Positions 1 through 9,318 are shown, numbered from the stretch's first letter. The stretch is DNA of 64,000 bases from Centropus unirufus (GCA_013397695.1 VYZI01001066.1:1-64000), one strand, 5' to 3'. Numbers and translations: made by a program. Notes: generated from the sequence alone by a model not told the origin.

Positions 1-62
1 CCTGGTGCCCCCACCTGCAAGGCAGGCAATCCCCAGGAACCCCTGTGTCACCAGGGTCTCAC

Positions 63-278
63 CGCAGCCCTGCTCGTCAGCATGGTCCAGGCAGTCGGCG
101 TGCCCATCGCACAGCCAGCTCTTGGGGACACAGCGGGTGGCAGCGTCGCAGCGCAGGGCGCACTCCTGCGTGGGGGTCCAGCAGCCCGTCTCATCGGAGG
201 CATCAGGGCACTGTGGGACCCCATCGCAGCGCTCCCCGGCCCCAACGCACACGGCTCCGCTCACGCAGTGGAAGGCTC
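63..278 (-). CDS. LRP-like exon 17: LDLa repeats 7 and 8
   Basis: Residues 1032-1103 encode two LDLa modules (boxes QCPDASDETGC and DCLDHADEQGC; the first lacks one acidic residue). The exon ends at GGCTGCG followed by GTGAGA. A possible next acceptor (CCTTGCAG, exon from 14) would leave an intron of only 48 bp. The frame is also open without splicing there, so the last boundary is uncertain. Confidence 0.82.
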
Positions 279-3200
279 CTGTGGAGACAAAGGGCCTTGC
301 TAAGCCTGCAGGAGGCGGGCAGGGTGCCCTGACCCTCTGCTAGCTTTGCAGCAACCTCGAATAACCCCACGCTGCAGCAAGAGAGTTTGGTCCCTCCTGG
401 TCTGTGTATCTCCAGCAAACTGGGTTCTGAGCGAGGTGACAGCCGTGTCATTCCCTTCTGACTTATGGCACCTCCAGCCCTATGCCAAGCTCAGAAGAAG
501 CCAGCATGCCACATCAAGGCATCAGAGCCCAGGACACACTCAGACCTTCCCAAGACCCCATTACACCAATCCCACCAGGAACGTGCCACAAGACCTGGCA
601 CAGGGCAACCCAGGTGCGCTGGGAACTAAAGAACTGCTCCTACCTGGGGTGTTGCAGAGCTGGGCACACCCATCCTCATCAGAGCCATCCGCACAATCCT
701 TCTCCCCATCACACAAGTATTCCTGGGCCACACACTCCGTGCCATCACGGCAGGCCACGTGTGTGCGAGGGCAGGACAGATGGAGCGCTGGGGTCACGGG
801 CCGTGCAGGGCTGGATGGAAGGGATGGGGTAGGTGGCCCTTCCCGTACAGGGCTGGTTGGGCGTCGGGTGGTAGTAGTCATCCGCAGGGTGGTGGTCTTA
901 GCTGTCAGGGTCCGAGTGGTGCTGGTGGTAGCTGGCCGCACAGTGGTGGTCTTGGTGGACACGGTCTGGGTAGTGGTTGGCACAAAGGCAGCTTTGGTTG
1001 ACGTGGGCTGCCTGGTGGTGGTTGGTGTTGTGGCAGCCTTGCTGGTTGGTGTAGGAGTAGTGGTGAGCACAGTGGTGGTCTTGCTTGGTGGAGGTCTCTT
1101 GGTGGAGGCAGTGGGCCGAGCAGCAGTGGTGCTTGTGGTTGTCCTTGTAGTGATGGTCGCAGGTGGAGGGGGTGGCAGGGCTGACCCCTTGTTTGGTGGC
1201 ACTGGCAGAGGCACAGACATGGAAGCGTGAGCCAGGATTTGGGTCTGCCCCGCCCCACACTCTGGACACCTCCAAGAGCACCCCACATGGCCATCAGCAT
1301 CTAGGGACCCTGCCCCAGCTCAGAGCACCAGGAGCCACGAAGCCCCTTCAGGTGCAGCACTGGTGCCACGCACGGAGCCATGGCCACACTTACCAGCCTG
1401 TGGCACGGAGCCCACGAAGGCCACCACTTCTTGCACCCCTGCTGCTTGCATGGACAGCACAGGGGACAGCGTCCTCCGGTCCCACAGCAGCAGAGCCGTC
1501 TCGTTTGCCGACACCAGGTATGGCTCAAAGGCAGCCAAGAGGCCATGGGACCAGCTGGGTGCCAAGGTGACTGCTTGCCGCTTGGTCAGACTCAGCGCCC
1601 GCAGGCCTGTGAGGCAGAGGGGTGGTAGGGCCATGGGGTCTGCAGGCACCCCTCATGGCCCACCCCATGCCCCCCTGAGCCACAGCTAATGCGGGGACCT
1701 CAGCCATGGCACACGAGCAGCCCGCTGCCCGGGAGGACCCGCTGCATGTAAGATGTGGCTGGTCCCTCCTGCCTGTAGCCACTACCCCTGCTCCAGACAC
1801 CACCAGGGCTCACCCAGGGCTGAACTCCAGAGCAGGCTGAAGGCTCTGCTGTCCATGGCCGCAGGCAGGTCTCCAGGCCACGTCTCGTTCCAGGCATCCC
1901 ACGGAGCGCCCCCAGCCAGGCTCAGCTGCTGCAAGGGCTGCCCACGAGCCAGCCAGTACAGAGCGCCACGCTGCCAGTCCAAGAAGAGATGCTGGATACT
2001 GCTGCGGGCGCGGTGCAGGATGTGCGAGGACATGTCAGATGCCTGGATCACCCCGATGTCCCTCCGGTTACACGCAAGCCAGTACAGGTCCCCCGAGCTG
2101 ATGTCCACACGGGCAGAGCAGACTTAGCAAGAGTAGGCAAGCAAGCGGTTACAGGGCTGTCCCATGACCTACTGGCCCCTAAATCCAGGACATGGGTGCC
2201 CAGTGCCTTGGCACAGCTCCAGGGTGGGCACCATGGGACTGTTCTGCTCTGCACCCGGGAGATTCTCAGGGAGCACTAGAAAGGGGATCGTGCCCTCCAT
2301 CACCCCCACAGGGTCTCACCTGGCAGCCCAGTCGTGATGGCCTCTCTCCTGCCAGGATGCCCCACAACACGCAGCAGCTTCCCACGGTCATCTGTCCCAT
2401 AAAGCACCGACCTCTGCCAGTCCATATCTTGCAGATGGAGGGGCTCCTGCCACTCCTGCACCCGTTTGCTGTGTGCTCCAGGGCCCACATGCACCAGGGA
2501 GATGACCTTCCCCGATGCATACACGATGGACAGTTCTGCGGGGTACAGGGGTGGTGTGTGAGCATGACCGTGGGATCACTGGATGAGATCCACCACCATG
2601 AACCAAGGCAGAAACATAACAGCACCGGTCTGTGCTGGGAACCTCATCTCACCAAAGCCACAGCCCCTTATGGCCCCCTCCCAACTCAAACAGGGATGAA
2701 TCCCACCCCAGACAGCCAAACCCACCTTGCAGACCCTGCTCACCTACACACTTCCCTGATGGGAGGAGGAAGAGGCCCTCTGGACACGCACACTTATAGC
2801 CCTGAGGGTGCACAGGGGACAGGAGGCAAAGGTGACTGCACAGGCCCGGAGCACACGCAGCAGTGTCCCCTGGGGACAAGGAGACATAAAGAGCTCAATC
2901 AGCAATGATCCTCAATGCCTCTCATAATCCCCAAAAAAAGCATAGGCCGACCCAGAGCTGGATATAAGCTGCCTATCCCATGCTGGGTAGTAGCATCCCA
3001 TGAGGTAGGTGGGCTCAGCTCTACCCAAAGCCATGGGACTCAGCACATTTCTGATGGGTCCATATATCCCCTTTGTCACAACCCCACAGCCCCTTGCTCC
3101 AGGACCAGGTGAGCCATTGGGCGGGACCTGGTAAGCACCAGGAGCTAAGCACCACCACCCCTAGCACGTAGGAAAGTGGTGGGGATGCCGCCAGCCCTGT

Positions 3201-6200
3201 ATTAGTGCTGGAAGTCGGCGGGGTACTCACGGGGAGGCTGCTGCAGTGCGTGCAGCACAGTGAAAGCCGAGATAGGGGCGCGGAGCAGCACGGCGTGCTC
3301 CTGGGGAGATGCCCGGGTGGCCATCACCAGCTCTGTGCCATCAGTCCAGAAGAACCTGCTCTCGAACACAGCCAAGCCCAATGGCTCTGCATGGCTCCGT
3401 AGGACAGCAGGAAAGGAATGGCGCCCACTCCCATCCACCTGCAGTGTCTCGATGGACTGGGAATAAGGTAAGGCATGGTCACTCTGTGGCACCACCCCCA
3501 GCCCGGCACCACCTTGCGGCCACAGGGCTCACAGTGGTGCCTGCCCCTCCCAGCCCAGTGGTGTGCCCTAGGTCTGGCCATTAACCTCTGCTCCCTCCCA
3601 TGCCTTGGCCACAGCCACAAGGGACACCAGGACCACGCTCCCAACTCCCACCTCATCACCTCCTAATGCCTGGGGGGCACAGGGACCTGCTGTCCCGTAT
3701 CCCTACCTCCTTGTACTCGCTGATCCAGTACAGCCTGCCAGCCACATGATCCAGGCTTAGCCCCACAGGCCCCTCCATGGACACTACAGTGAGCTCCCGC
3801 CGGTTGGAGCCATCCATGCCGGCTGCAGCGATGACTGTCCGGCCCCTCTGCCCACGGTTGACCCAGTACAGGGATCTGGAGGCAAGAACTAAGCACGCAC
3901 TTCGTGGCGTAACACCAGTGCTGCCACAGCCCCACGGCAGCCACGACGTGGTCAGCACCGGCACTGCTCACCGAGGAGCCCAGGGCCAGCCCTGCCTCAC
4001 GCACCTTGCAGCTGGATGCACTGTCAGCTGCTCCGGTGCCACGTCCTTCCCCAGCACTGTCACATAGCCCCGGCCGTCACCCAGCCCCACGCAGATGGCT
4101 GTGGGGTGGCTGCTGGCCCAGTACAGCTGCCCTGTGAACCAGTCCATGGAGATGCTGTTCACCTCCCCAGCATCTGCAGAGACAGAGAACTTTAAGGCAC
4201 ACAACCCCTGCTCCAGACAGGGAGGCAAAGCCCAGCTTGCCCCTTCTTCCACTGGAAAGGCAGCACCGCTCCAGCAACCAGCACCTTTGCTCCTCCCCAC
4301 CTGCATAGAGGGGCCATGTGCCCTTCCCTGGGAGGCGAGCCCGGAGCTCGCCCTCCTCTGTCAGCCAGTAGTAGGTTTCCCGGAGCAGGTCGTACACCAG
4401 GGCACGGGGTTCGGTCTCGGTGGAGAGTAGGGGCCGGTAGGCTTGGGTCCGCACATCCAGAAGGGCCAGGTCATGCCCCACAGCTACCAGGATCTGCGTC
4501 GCGTTGTCTGCCAAGGCAAGAGAAGTGCCACACAGTGAGAGGAGACCTGGCTAGCTGGGGCCACTGCCCTCGGGAAACCCAGGGTTCCTCAGCTCGCCGT
4601 ACCTGCCACTTCACAGATGGTGCCGTGCCGCAGCGTGTAGCCCTGGAGACACGTGCAGCTGAAAGTGCCTGGGGTGTTCCTGCACAGCTGGCTGCAGGGG
4701 CTGTACTCCAGGGAGCACTCGTCCACATCTGTGGGGACAGGTGCTGCCAGGAGCCCACCACACGGCTGGCCAGCCCCCCCCCAGAACAGCACCACCATTG
4801 CTTCCCCAGGGAACACAGACAGGCTCCTGTACAGCAGGACCTGGACCCCAATCCCAAAACCCAGCAGCTTCTGCTGAGACATGACCTAGTCCCAGCCTTT
4901 GCAGAGCCAGGTGTGGTGCGCAGGCAAGAGCAGGGCTGCGGCAGGTGCTCCTGCACAGCGCTGGCTCTAGGGAGCCCCCACTTTGGTCATCCAAGGCCCC
5001 ATGTGCCTGGAGCACCAGCCCCCTGACCCCTCCTTACCAGCACAGCTCTGCCCATCCTCCTGCAGCACCCAGCCAGCCCCACAGGAGCACTGCACTCCCC
5101 AGTGCGTGTCAGTGCACGTCTCTGCGCAGCCCCCATTGCGCACAAAGCAGCTCCGACCTGTGAGGACAGAGCGGAGCAGTGGCAGGGCTCAGGATGGCTC
5201 TGCGGCTCCCTTTGGCCCGAGCCACCTGGGTGGTGGCTGCAAGCGACTCACCACATGTGCTGGGCTCATCGGTGCCATCCAGGCAGTCATCCTCATCGTT
5301 GCACATCAGGGACTCCAGGATACATTTCCCCTCATCACATCGCACCATGCCAGGCGGGCAGGGGGCTATGGCACACACAGCTCACCTCAGGAGGGCAGAT
5401 CCTCCATACCAGGTGGGCACAGGAAACGCCGTGGTTCCCAGACTCATGGGGAGACCCCGCAAGACATCAACAGGTTCCTGGGATGCTTGCCATCATCCCA
5501 AGGGGAGCTGAGGCCCAGGAGGGCAAAGTACCCGCTGCTTCACACTGGCCTTCACAGGTCTCACCCCACGGAACAGCACCCAGGGCGCCCACTTACCACA
5601 AACATCTTCATCTGAGGAATCACCACAATCATCGACCCCGTTGCACTTCCATTCGGCCATGATGCACACCCTGTTCCTGCACTGCCACTGCCCAGGCAGG
5701 CAGGGCTGCTGGGGACACCCCTCCTCGTCCCAGCCATCCTCGCAGTCCTGGTGCCGATCGCACAGCTCCCAGTGCGGGATGCAGTGGTGGGTCCCGGGAC
5801 ACTGCACCTTCTTTGCCTCACACACTGTGGGAAGCGAGCAGCGCTCACACGCCGCCCTTTGACCCCCGGCCGCCCGCCTTCGGCACCCAGCGGACACCAC
5901 GTACCGCAGTCCTGCTCGTCGGAGCCGTCCGGGCAGTCAGCAGCACCATCGCAGCGCCAGCTGCTAGAGACACACCGGCCGTCGTCACACTGCCAGACGC
6001 GAGGGTCCCCGCCACAGGCGACATCTGCGGAGCCAGCACACGGACACTGGACCCACCGCCCTGGCACAACCACAAGGAACCCTCCTGTCCTGGCATGGGG
6101 CACCTGTGGGCACCGTCCAGGAGCTCTGCCAAGGCGCTGGCTCCCAGCAAGGCTCCCTGGTGAGGGGGAATCCAGGATATGTCCCCAAACCCCAGACACC

Positions 6201-6822
6201 CCCCAGGAGCTATTGCCAGAGCCAACAGACGCCTCCAGCCCACCCTGCCCCGCCCCGAGCACTGGGACCACTCGGTGCCCCCCACAAGCGCTGACGGTGC
6301 CGGCTTTCCCCACTCACCGCACCGCTCATCCGTCCCACCGGGACACTGCCGCTCCCCATCGCAGAGCCAGGGGATGGGGATGCAGGCGGTGCCGCAGGAA
6401 GCCTGGCGTGAGGCTGCACACGTGGGGCCGGCGGGCGCTGCGGGGAAGAGGGACCCGCTGAGCGCCCACCTCTTGGCACGGACGCACCCCAGGCACTCGG
6501 GAATCCCAGCGCGGCCCCGAGGAGGGGGAGACCGGCCCCAGCACCCCAGGAGCTCCCGCGGGGCTGGAGGGAGCACTGCAGCCTCTCGTTCCCCCTCGTG
6601 GAAGGCAGGGACCCCCCGACCCCTCCATGCCCCCCGGGCAGGGACCCCCCCAGATCCCTGGGGGATGCGGACGCGCCAGGGCCCCTCCCGCCTCCCAGCG
6701 CGGGTGCCCAGCGCGATCCCTGGGGATGGGGCAGGGACCCCCGGCTCACGGGCGTGGCGGCTCCCGGCCAGCGGCGGGAGGAGGACGAGGAGCAGCAGAA
6801 GCGGCGGCGGGGGGCGACCCAT
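63..6822 (-). CDS. LDL-receptor-related protein gene, 5' part (17 coding exons, continues past left edge)
   Basis: Member of the LDL-receptor/LRP family, expected to be a cell-surface endocytic receptor for lipoproteins or other ligands. Coding exons, 5' to 3' on the minus strand: 6822-6750, 6437-6318, 6024-5905, 5824-5597, 5365-5252, 5157-5038, 4728-4603, 4507-4301, 4173-4005, 3875-3707, 3456-3231, 2869-2744, 2535-2320, 2122-1814, 1606-1394, 1201-644, 278-63. All have GT/AG ends and compatible phases, mostly class 1-1 as usual for LDLa/EGF modules. The product so far is 1,103 residues: signal peptide (1-24), LDLa x5 (about 31-218), EGF and Ca-binding EGF (219-300), propeller 1 (301-557), EGF (558-599), propeller 2 (600-845), Thr-rich stalk (about 860-970), LDLa x3 (about 988-1103). 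No transmembrane segment or NPxY tail is reached. The layout differs from LDLR/VLDLR (one propeller) and LRP5/6 (LDLa at the C-terminal side only). The poorly studied vertebrate Lrp13 is a candidate identity, but I cannot confirm it, so no symbol is given. Confidence 0.9.
279..643 (-). other. Intron 16 of the LRP-like gene
   Basis: 365-bp intron between the Thr-rich/LDLa6 exon and the LDLa7-8 exon. I see no coding or repeat structure beyond the splice signals. It is the longest intron I found in this gene. Confidence 0.7.
644..1201 (-). CDS. LRP-like exon 16: Thr/Pro-rich stalk plus LDLa repeat 6
   Basis: The longest exon (558 nt, residues 846-1031). It begins with a proline run, then about 110 residues made mostly of Thr with Pro, Ser, Ala, Lys and Arg (TTT and TTTT runs). 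This is a mucin-like segment likely to be densely O-glycosylated and extended. It ends with one complete LDLa (box DCADGSDEDGC). In LDLR and VLDLR such a stalk lies next to the membrane; here more ligand-binding repeats follow it. Acceptor CTCTGCCAG, donor GTAGGA. Confidence 0.85.
874..1165 (-). repeat. Coding low-complexity ACC/ACA-type tract of the Thr-rich stalk
   Basis: On the plus strand this is a run of GTGGT, GGTGG and TTGGT words with few interruptions, the complement of irregular Thr codons (ACC, ACT, ACA). There is no fixed long unit. It is a tandem-repeat-like coding region and a likely site of length polymorphism. Confidence 0.7.
1394..1606 (-). CDS. LRP-like exon 15: end of propeller 2
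   Basis: Residues 775-845 appear to complete the second propeller. The blade motifs are barely recognisable (ALLLWDRRT), with another possible N-glycosylation site (NET). Acceptor CCTCACAG, donor GTAAGT, phase 1. Confidence 0.85.
1814..2122 (-). CDS. LRP-like exon 14: propeller 2, central blades
   Basis: Residues 672-774 include SSGDLYWLACN and LFLDWQRGALYWLA, two degenerate YWTD blades, and a possible N-glycosylation site (NET). The acceptor chosen (TTGCTAAG, exon from 2122) restores phase 1 and gives the start VCSARVDIS. Confidence 0.85.
2320..2535 (-). CDS. LRP-like exon 13: start of beta-propeller 2
   Basis: Residues 600-671. A second propeller begins here, with a LQDMDWQRSVLYGTDD blade strand in which the YWTD motif has become LYGT. 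Acceptor CCCCGCAG, donor GTGAGA, phase 1. Confidence 0.85.
2744..2869 (-). CDS. LRP-like exon 12: EGF module C
   Basis: Residues 558-599 encode a six-cysteine EGF module (CAPGLCSHLC, then CACPEGLFL). It corresponds to EGF-C, which follows the propeller in LDLR-type receptors. Splice signals TCCCCAG and GTGAGC, phase 1. Confidence 0.9.
   Translation of the reverse strand, partial: GTLLRVLRACAVTFASCPLCTLRAISVRVQRASSSSHQGSV
2870..3230 (-). other. Intron 11 of the LRP-like gene
   Basis: 361-bp intron separating the end of propeller 1 from EGF module C. No other feature seen in it. Confidence 0.7.
3231..3456 (-). CDS. LRP-like exon 11: end of propeller 1
   Basis: Residues 483-557 close the first propeller, with LAVFESRFFWTDG as the last recognisable blade motif and an HALQQPP exit strand leading to the next EGF. 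It enters in phase 0 and returns to phase 1 at a GTGAGT donor. Confidence 0.9.
3707..3875 (-). CDS. LRP-like exon 10: propeller 1, central blades
   Basis: Residues 426-482 carry two blade signatures, SLYWVN and LSLDHVAGRLYWISE, and the GMDGSNRREL segment typical of LDLR-family propellers. It enters in phase 2 and leaves in phase 0 at a GTAGGG donor. Confidence 0.9.
4005..4173 (-). CDS. LRP-like exon 9: propeller 1, central blades
   Basis: Residues 370 to about 425 include the blade signature SMDWFTGQLYWASS, a degenerate YWTD motif. The exon starts in phase 1 and ends in phase 2 at a GTGCGT donor. Joining it to the next exon restores the AARSLYWVN strand, which supports the splice choice. Confidence 0.87.
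4301..4507 (-). CDS. LRP-like exon 8: start of beta-propeller 1
   Basis: Residues 301-369 encode the first blades of the first YWTD-type propeller, with an LVYDLLRETYYWLTEEG strand. It contains a possible N-glycosylation site (NAT). Acceptor TTGGCAG, donor GTGGGG, phase 1. Confidence 0.85.
4603..4728 (-). CDS. LRP-like exon 7: calcium-binding EGF module B
   Basis: Residues 259-300 begin with DVDEC and contain CRNTPGTFSCTC, which matches the calcium-binding and Asp/Asn beta-hydroxylation consensus (CxNxxxxFxCxC). This is the EGF-B position, packed against the following propeller. Phase 1 on both sides. Confidence 0.92.
4729..5037 (-). other. Intron 6 of the LRP-like gene
   Basis: 309-bp intron between EGF modules A and B. 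Nothing further recognised. Confidence 0.7.
5038..5157 (-). CDS. LRP-like exon 6: EGF module A
   Basis: Residues 219-258 form an EGF-like module with six cysteines (CFVRNGGCAETC, then CSCGAGW). It corresponds to EGF-A of LDLR-type receptors, just before the calcium-binding EGF. Acceptor CCTCACAG, donor GTAAGG, phase 1. Confidence 0.9.
5252..5365 (-). CDS. LRP-like exon 5: LDLa repeat 5
   Basis: Residues 181-218 encode an LDLa module with box DCLDGTDEPSTC. It lies directly before the EGF pair, in the position that precedes EGF-A in LDLR-type receptors. Splice signals GCCATAG and GTGAGT, phase 1. Confidence 0.9.
5597..5824 (-). CDS. LRP-like exon 4: LDLa repeats 3 and 4
   Basis: One 228-nt exon encodes two LDLa modules back to back (residues 105-180). 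Calcium boxes read DCEDGWDEEGC and DCGDSSDEDVC; acidic positions are mostly retained. The pairing in one exon resembles the multi-repeat exon of LDLR. Flanked by TCCCACAG and GTAAGT, phase 1. Confidence 0.9.
5905..6024 (-). CDS. LRP-like exon 3: LDLa repeat 2
   Basis: Residues 65-104 form a complete LDLa module with a canonical calcium box (DCPDGSDEQDC). The exon is bounded by CTCCGCAG and GTACGT splice signals, phase 1 on both sides. Confidence 0.9.
6318..6437 (-). CDS. LRP-like exon 2: LDLa repeat 1
   Basis: Encodes residues 25-64 with the six cysteines of one LDLa module. The calcium box is weak: it reads CDGERQCPGGTDERC, lacking the two acidic residues of the usual DCxDGSDE pattern. This repeat may therefore bind calcium poorly. 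Acceptor CCCCGCAG, donor GTGAGT, both phase 1. Confidence 0.87.
6438..6749 (-). other. Intron 1 of the LRP-like gene
   Basis: 312-bp GC-rich intron just after the signal-peptide exon. It lies within the CpG-rich promoter region. An open frame runs through it on both strands because stop codons are rare in such GC-rich sequence. Confidence 0.7.
6750..6822 (-). CDS. LRP-like exon 1: start codon and signal peptide
   Basis: Encodes residues 1-24 and the first base of codon 25. After Met-Gly-Arg comes a proline run, then a leucine-rich hydrophobic core and Ala-Gly-Ser, a typical secretory signal peptide with cleavage probably near AGS or RHA. The start sits in a near-perfect Kozak context (GCCGCCATGG). 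The exon ends in phase 1 at a GTGAGC donor. Confidence 0.85.
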
Positions 6823-6890
6823 GGCGGCTCCGGGGGGCCCGGCCGGCGGGAGGGAGGCAGGGAGCGCGGGATGCCGCGGCGGCCGGCGCC

Positions 6891-6896
6891 TTTATC
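6891..6896 (-). promoter_or_regulatory. Possible TATA-like box for the LRP-like gene
   Basis: GATAAA on the minus strand within GGGATAAAGGCGCC, about 70 bp upstream of the start codon. It would place transcription start near 6862-6867 and leave a 5' UTR of about 40 nt. Weak, since it is a single short motif in a CpG-rich promoter. Confidence 0.3.
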
Positions 6897-7330
6897 CCCG
6901 GGCACGAGCACCGCCCGCGGACACCCGGGCTCCCCCGCCCGCCCCCGGGAGCTCCAGCCGGGAAGGCTCGGGGGGACGCGCAGGTGCGCTCCCAGGATGG
7001 AGGTCCCCGCGCGCCCGCCCCGTCTTATCGGCAGGAATTGCGGTGGGAGCCGGGACCCGCGGCGTCTGCGCCGGGCGTGGGAAAGCGGCGGCAGCCTTGA
7101 ACGCCGCCTCCCGCGACCTTGAGGGCTGCGGGAGGCGAAGAGCCCGGCGGGAGGACGAGGCACCTGCCGCCGCCTGCGAAAGGAGCCCCGTCCCCCTGGG
7201 AAAAGCGGAGCTCCCGAGCCGAGCAGGAGCCCAATGTGGGCATCGGCCGCTGCGGGCACAACCGGCCCCGCGGTGTCCGGGCAGGCTCAGACCGGGGGGC
7301 TCGGGAAGGGAAAGCCCCGGGGTGATGGGC

Positions 7331-9312
7331 ACGATGCAGAGGAGGCTGGGTACCAGCCATGGAGCCTGGAAGGGCTCTGGCACAGCCAGGACAGCTGGGA
7401 GCTCAGGGCAGGGGCATGCCAGGGAGCTGGAGGCACCGAGGTGTTGCACAGCTCTGGGTCAGGTGGCCCAGGGCGTTGGTGAGGGACCATTTGTCCCAGG
7501 ATGTGCGGCCCCAGGAGCACCAGGTAAGCTCCTGTGCCAACAGCGTCACAGCCCAGCCCTAATACACACCCCTACCAGGGCAGCAGCCCAGGGAGCAGAT
7601 TTACCCAGTTTTCTTCAGCATCCCAGCACCCCATGGCAATTGGTTTCCCCAGGCAGCAGGGGTGTCCAGGTCCCCAACAGTCCTGGGACGGGGACACCAG
7701 GCAGGGAGGTTCTAGTGGTCAGGGCAGGGAGTGGATAGGACAGATGGATGCACAACAGAGCAGTATCCAGGAACCCCAGGCCATGCAGAAAGCTTTGATG
7801 CCCTCATCATCCCTACAGGCCAGCGCAGAGAGCTGTGGTAGGTCCCTGGGGATCTGCCCTATCTCCAGCTCTGCCACTCCCAGCACACACTCTTCCCTCC
7901 AGGATGCTCAGCACTGGTTCCACCCAGACTCTGAGCCTGTACCACTGCAAGAGCCAACCCAAGGTATGGGACGAAGAATCTCTCCAAGAGCAATACCTCC
8001 GTGATGGGGAAGAGGAGGACAGCACCTTGGGCAGGCCCAAGCAGGGACCGTCCTGCCTCCCTGGGGAGCCAGGGATGCCCAGAGTATATAGTCCTCTTCC
8101 TGCTTTCCACGTCCTTTCCTCAGGCTGGGAAAGGGCCATGGCAGCCTGCCCAGATGGATGTGCAAGTCTCTAATATGTTCTCTGGGCCAGGACTTATCTG
8201 CATCACTCCAGGGAGATCCGTAGGCTCTCCTCGTGTTCAATTCAATTCCATTTTGGCTTTTGACATTAGGCTCCTTGCAGTGGTGTAACCACACCACCCA
8301 AGCAGTTAACTTACAGCATCCATCTGGGAAGGGCAGGTGGCAGGAGAGGGACCGTGGAAAAGGGTCCAAAAGATAGTGGGTGCAGCAGAAATCCCATGCA
8401 TCTGAGCATTAGTCTGGGGAGCTGGGGCAGCAGTGATGGAAAAAACACCTGGTGTGGCCAGCCTCTTAAAAAGCAGGAGATTTTTTTCAAGTATGAATTA
8501 AGCCAAAATATTGTATACAGTTAGAAAAGCTTACAGGTGTACTTATGCATAGACAGCAGCTCACTGTGCACATACAGCAGCTGTTGCTCTCTGAGGTACT
8601 GTTGATTTGGGGTTTTTTTCCCAACTTCTGGCAAGGTTTGTTGGATATTTTCAGGTTTTCCTTTACCATTTCATCAGTTGGGGAGTCACCTTTTCTCACT
8701 GATATTTATATTCTCCCTTCTCTGCCTCCGAAGGCTGAGGGGGCCTTGAAGATAGCAGAGGGCTCCCACTGAAACGATGAAAGAGTGCAAATCCACACTC
8801 ATTTGAGCAGCAGCACTCAAAACGCTATACAGGAGTTCAGTACCGTGTTCCAATAAGTGCAAAAAGCAATTTCACCTCTAGCTATTCCTAGTATAGCAAA
8901 TTATTTTTTTCCAAATGTCCAAAGGCATTTTCACATTAAATAGTGTAAACATATCATATGAAATTGCATATATCCTTTCTGCTATATGATCGACCAGATT
9001 CTCTTCTAGTGGTGTTTTAAATATTTTAAGAGTTTTACACTATTCCTGTCCCTTTCCAGTAACTTTTAAGCACTTTCTTGCTAAAGGCAAGGGATGCAAC
9101 GCTTGTAAAATAAAAAAATAAAGAAGTGGAACACCCTGCCTCACACCAGTTAAGATACTGCAACCTTGTTCCCATAAAGAAAGTGTAGTTCTACTTGACT
9201 CTGTGCTGTGTGTCCGTGCTCAAAATTAAACTGCCTGAAATTTGTTGTCCAAAATTTATTCCAGCAGAAAAACTATATTTCATGAAGCAATCATTTCTTC
9301 CTAGGTAAACGT
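7331..9312. other. Intergenic sequence, no gene recognised
   Basis: GC-rich until about 8.4 kb, then AT-rich. Open frames here are short and unlike known proteins. The change in composition marks the edge of the GC-rich LRP-like gene domain. Confidence 0.5.
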
Positions 9313-9318
9313 TTTATT
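9313..9318 (-). terminator. AATAAA poly(A) signal after the unidentified minus-strand open frame
   Basis: Perfect AATAAA hexamer 11 nt after the stop codon of the frame ending at 9330. Functional only if that frame belongs to a transcribed gene. Confidence 0.25.

Larger units (their letters stand above)
6300..7330. promoter_or_regulatory. CpG-rich region at the 5' end of the LRP-like gene
   Basis: Very GC-rich stretch with frequent CpG dinucleotides and repeated GCGG/CCGC words, surrounding the first exon and extending about 500 bp upstream. This is the usual look of a vertebrate CpG-island promoter. Boundaries are by eye, not by a computed observed/expected ratio. Confidence 0.7.

Noticed and set aside
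346..1230. 294-codon plus-strand open frame with long Val/Gly-rich product
   Set aside because: It is the antisense of the Thr-rich stalk exon. Val-rich translation is the expected complement of ACC/ACA codons. The minus strand has consistent splice sites and LDLa modules.
5845..6822. Continuous 325-codon minus-strand frame through exons 1-3
   Set aside because: It reads through introns 1 and 2. The splice sites at 6750, 6437, 6318, 6024 and 5905 give clean LDLa modules in phase, so the continuous frame is not the real product.
6179..7738. 519-codon plus-strand open frame, the longest in the window
   Set aside because: It runs antisense through exons 1-2, intron 1 and the CpG-rich promoter of the LRP-like gene. 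Stop codons are rare in such GC-rich DNA, and the Pro/Arg/Gly/Ala-rich product has no domain structure.
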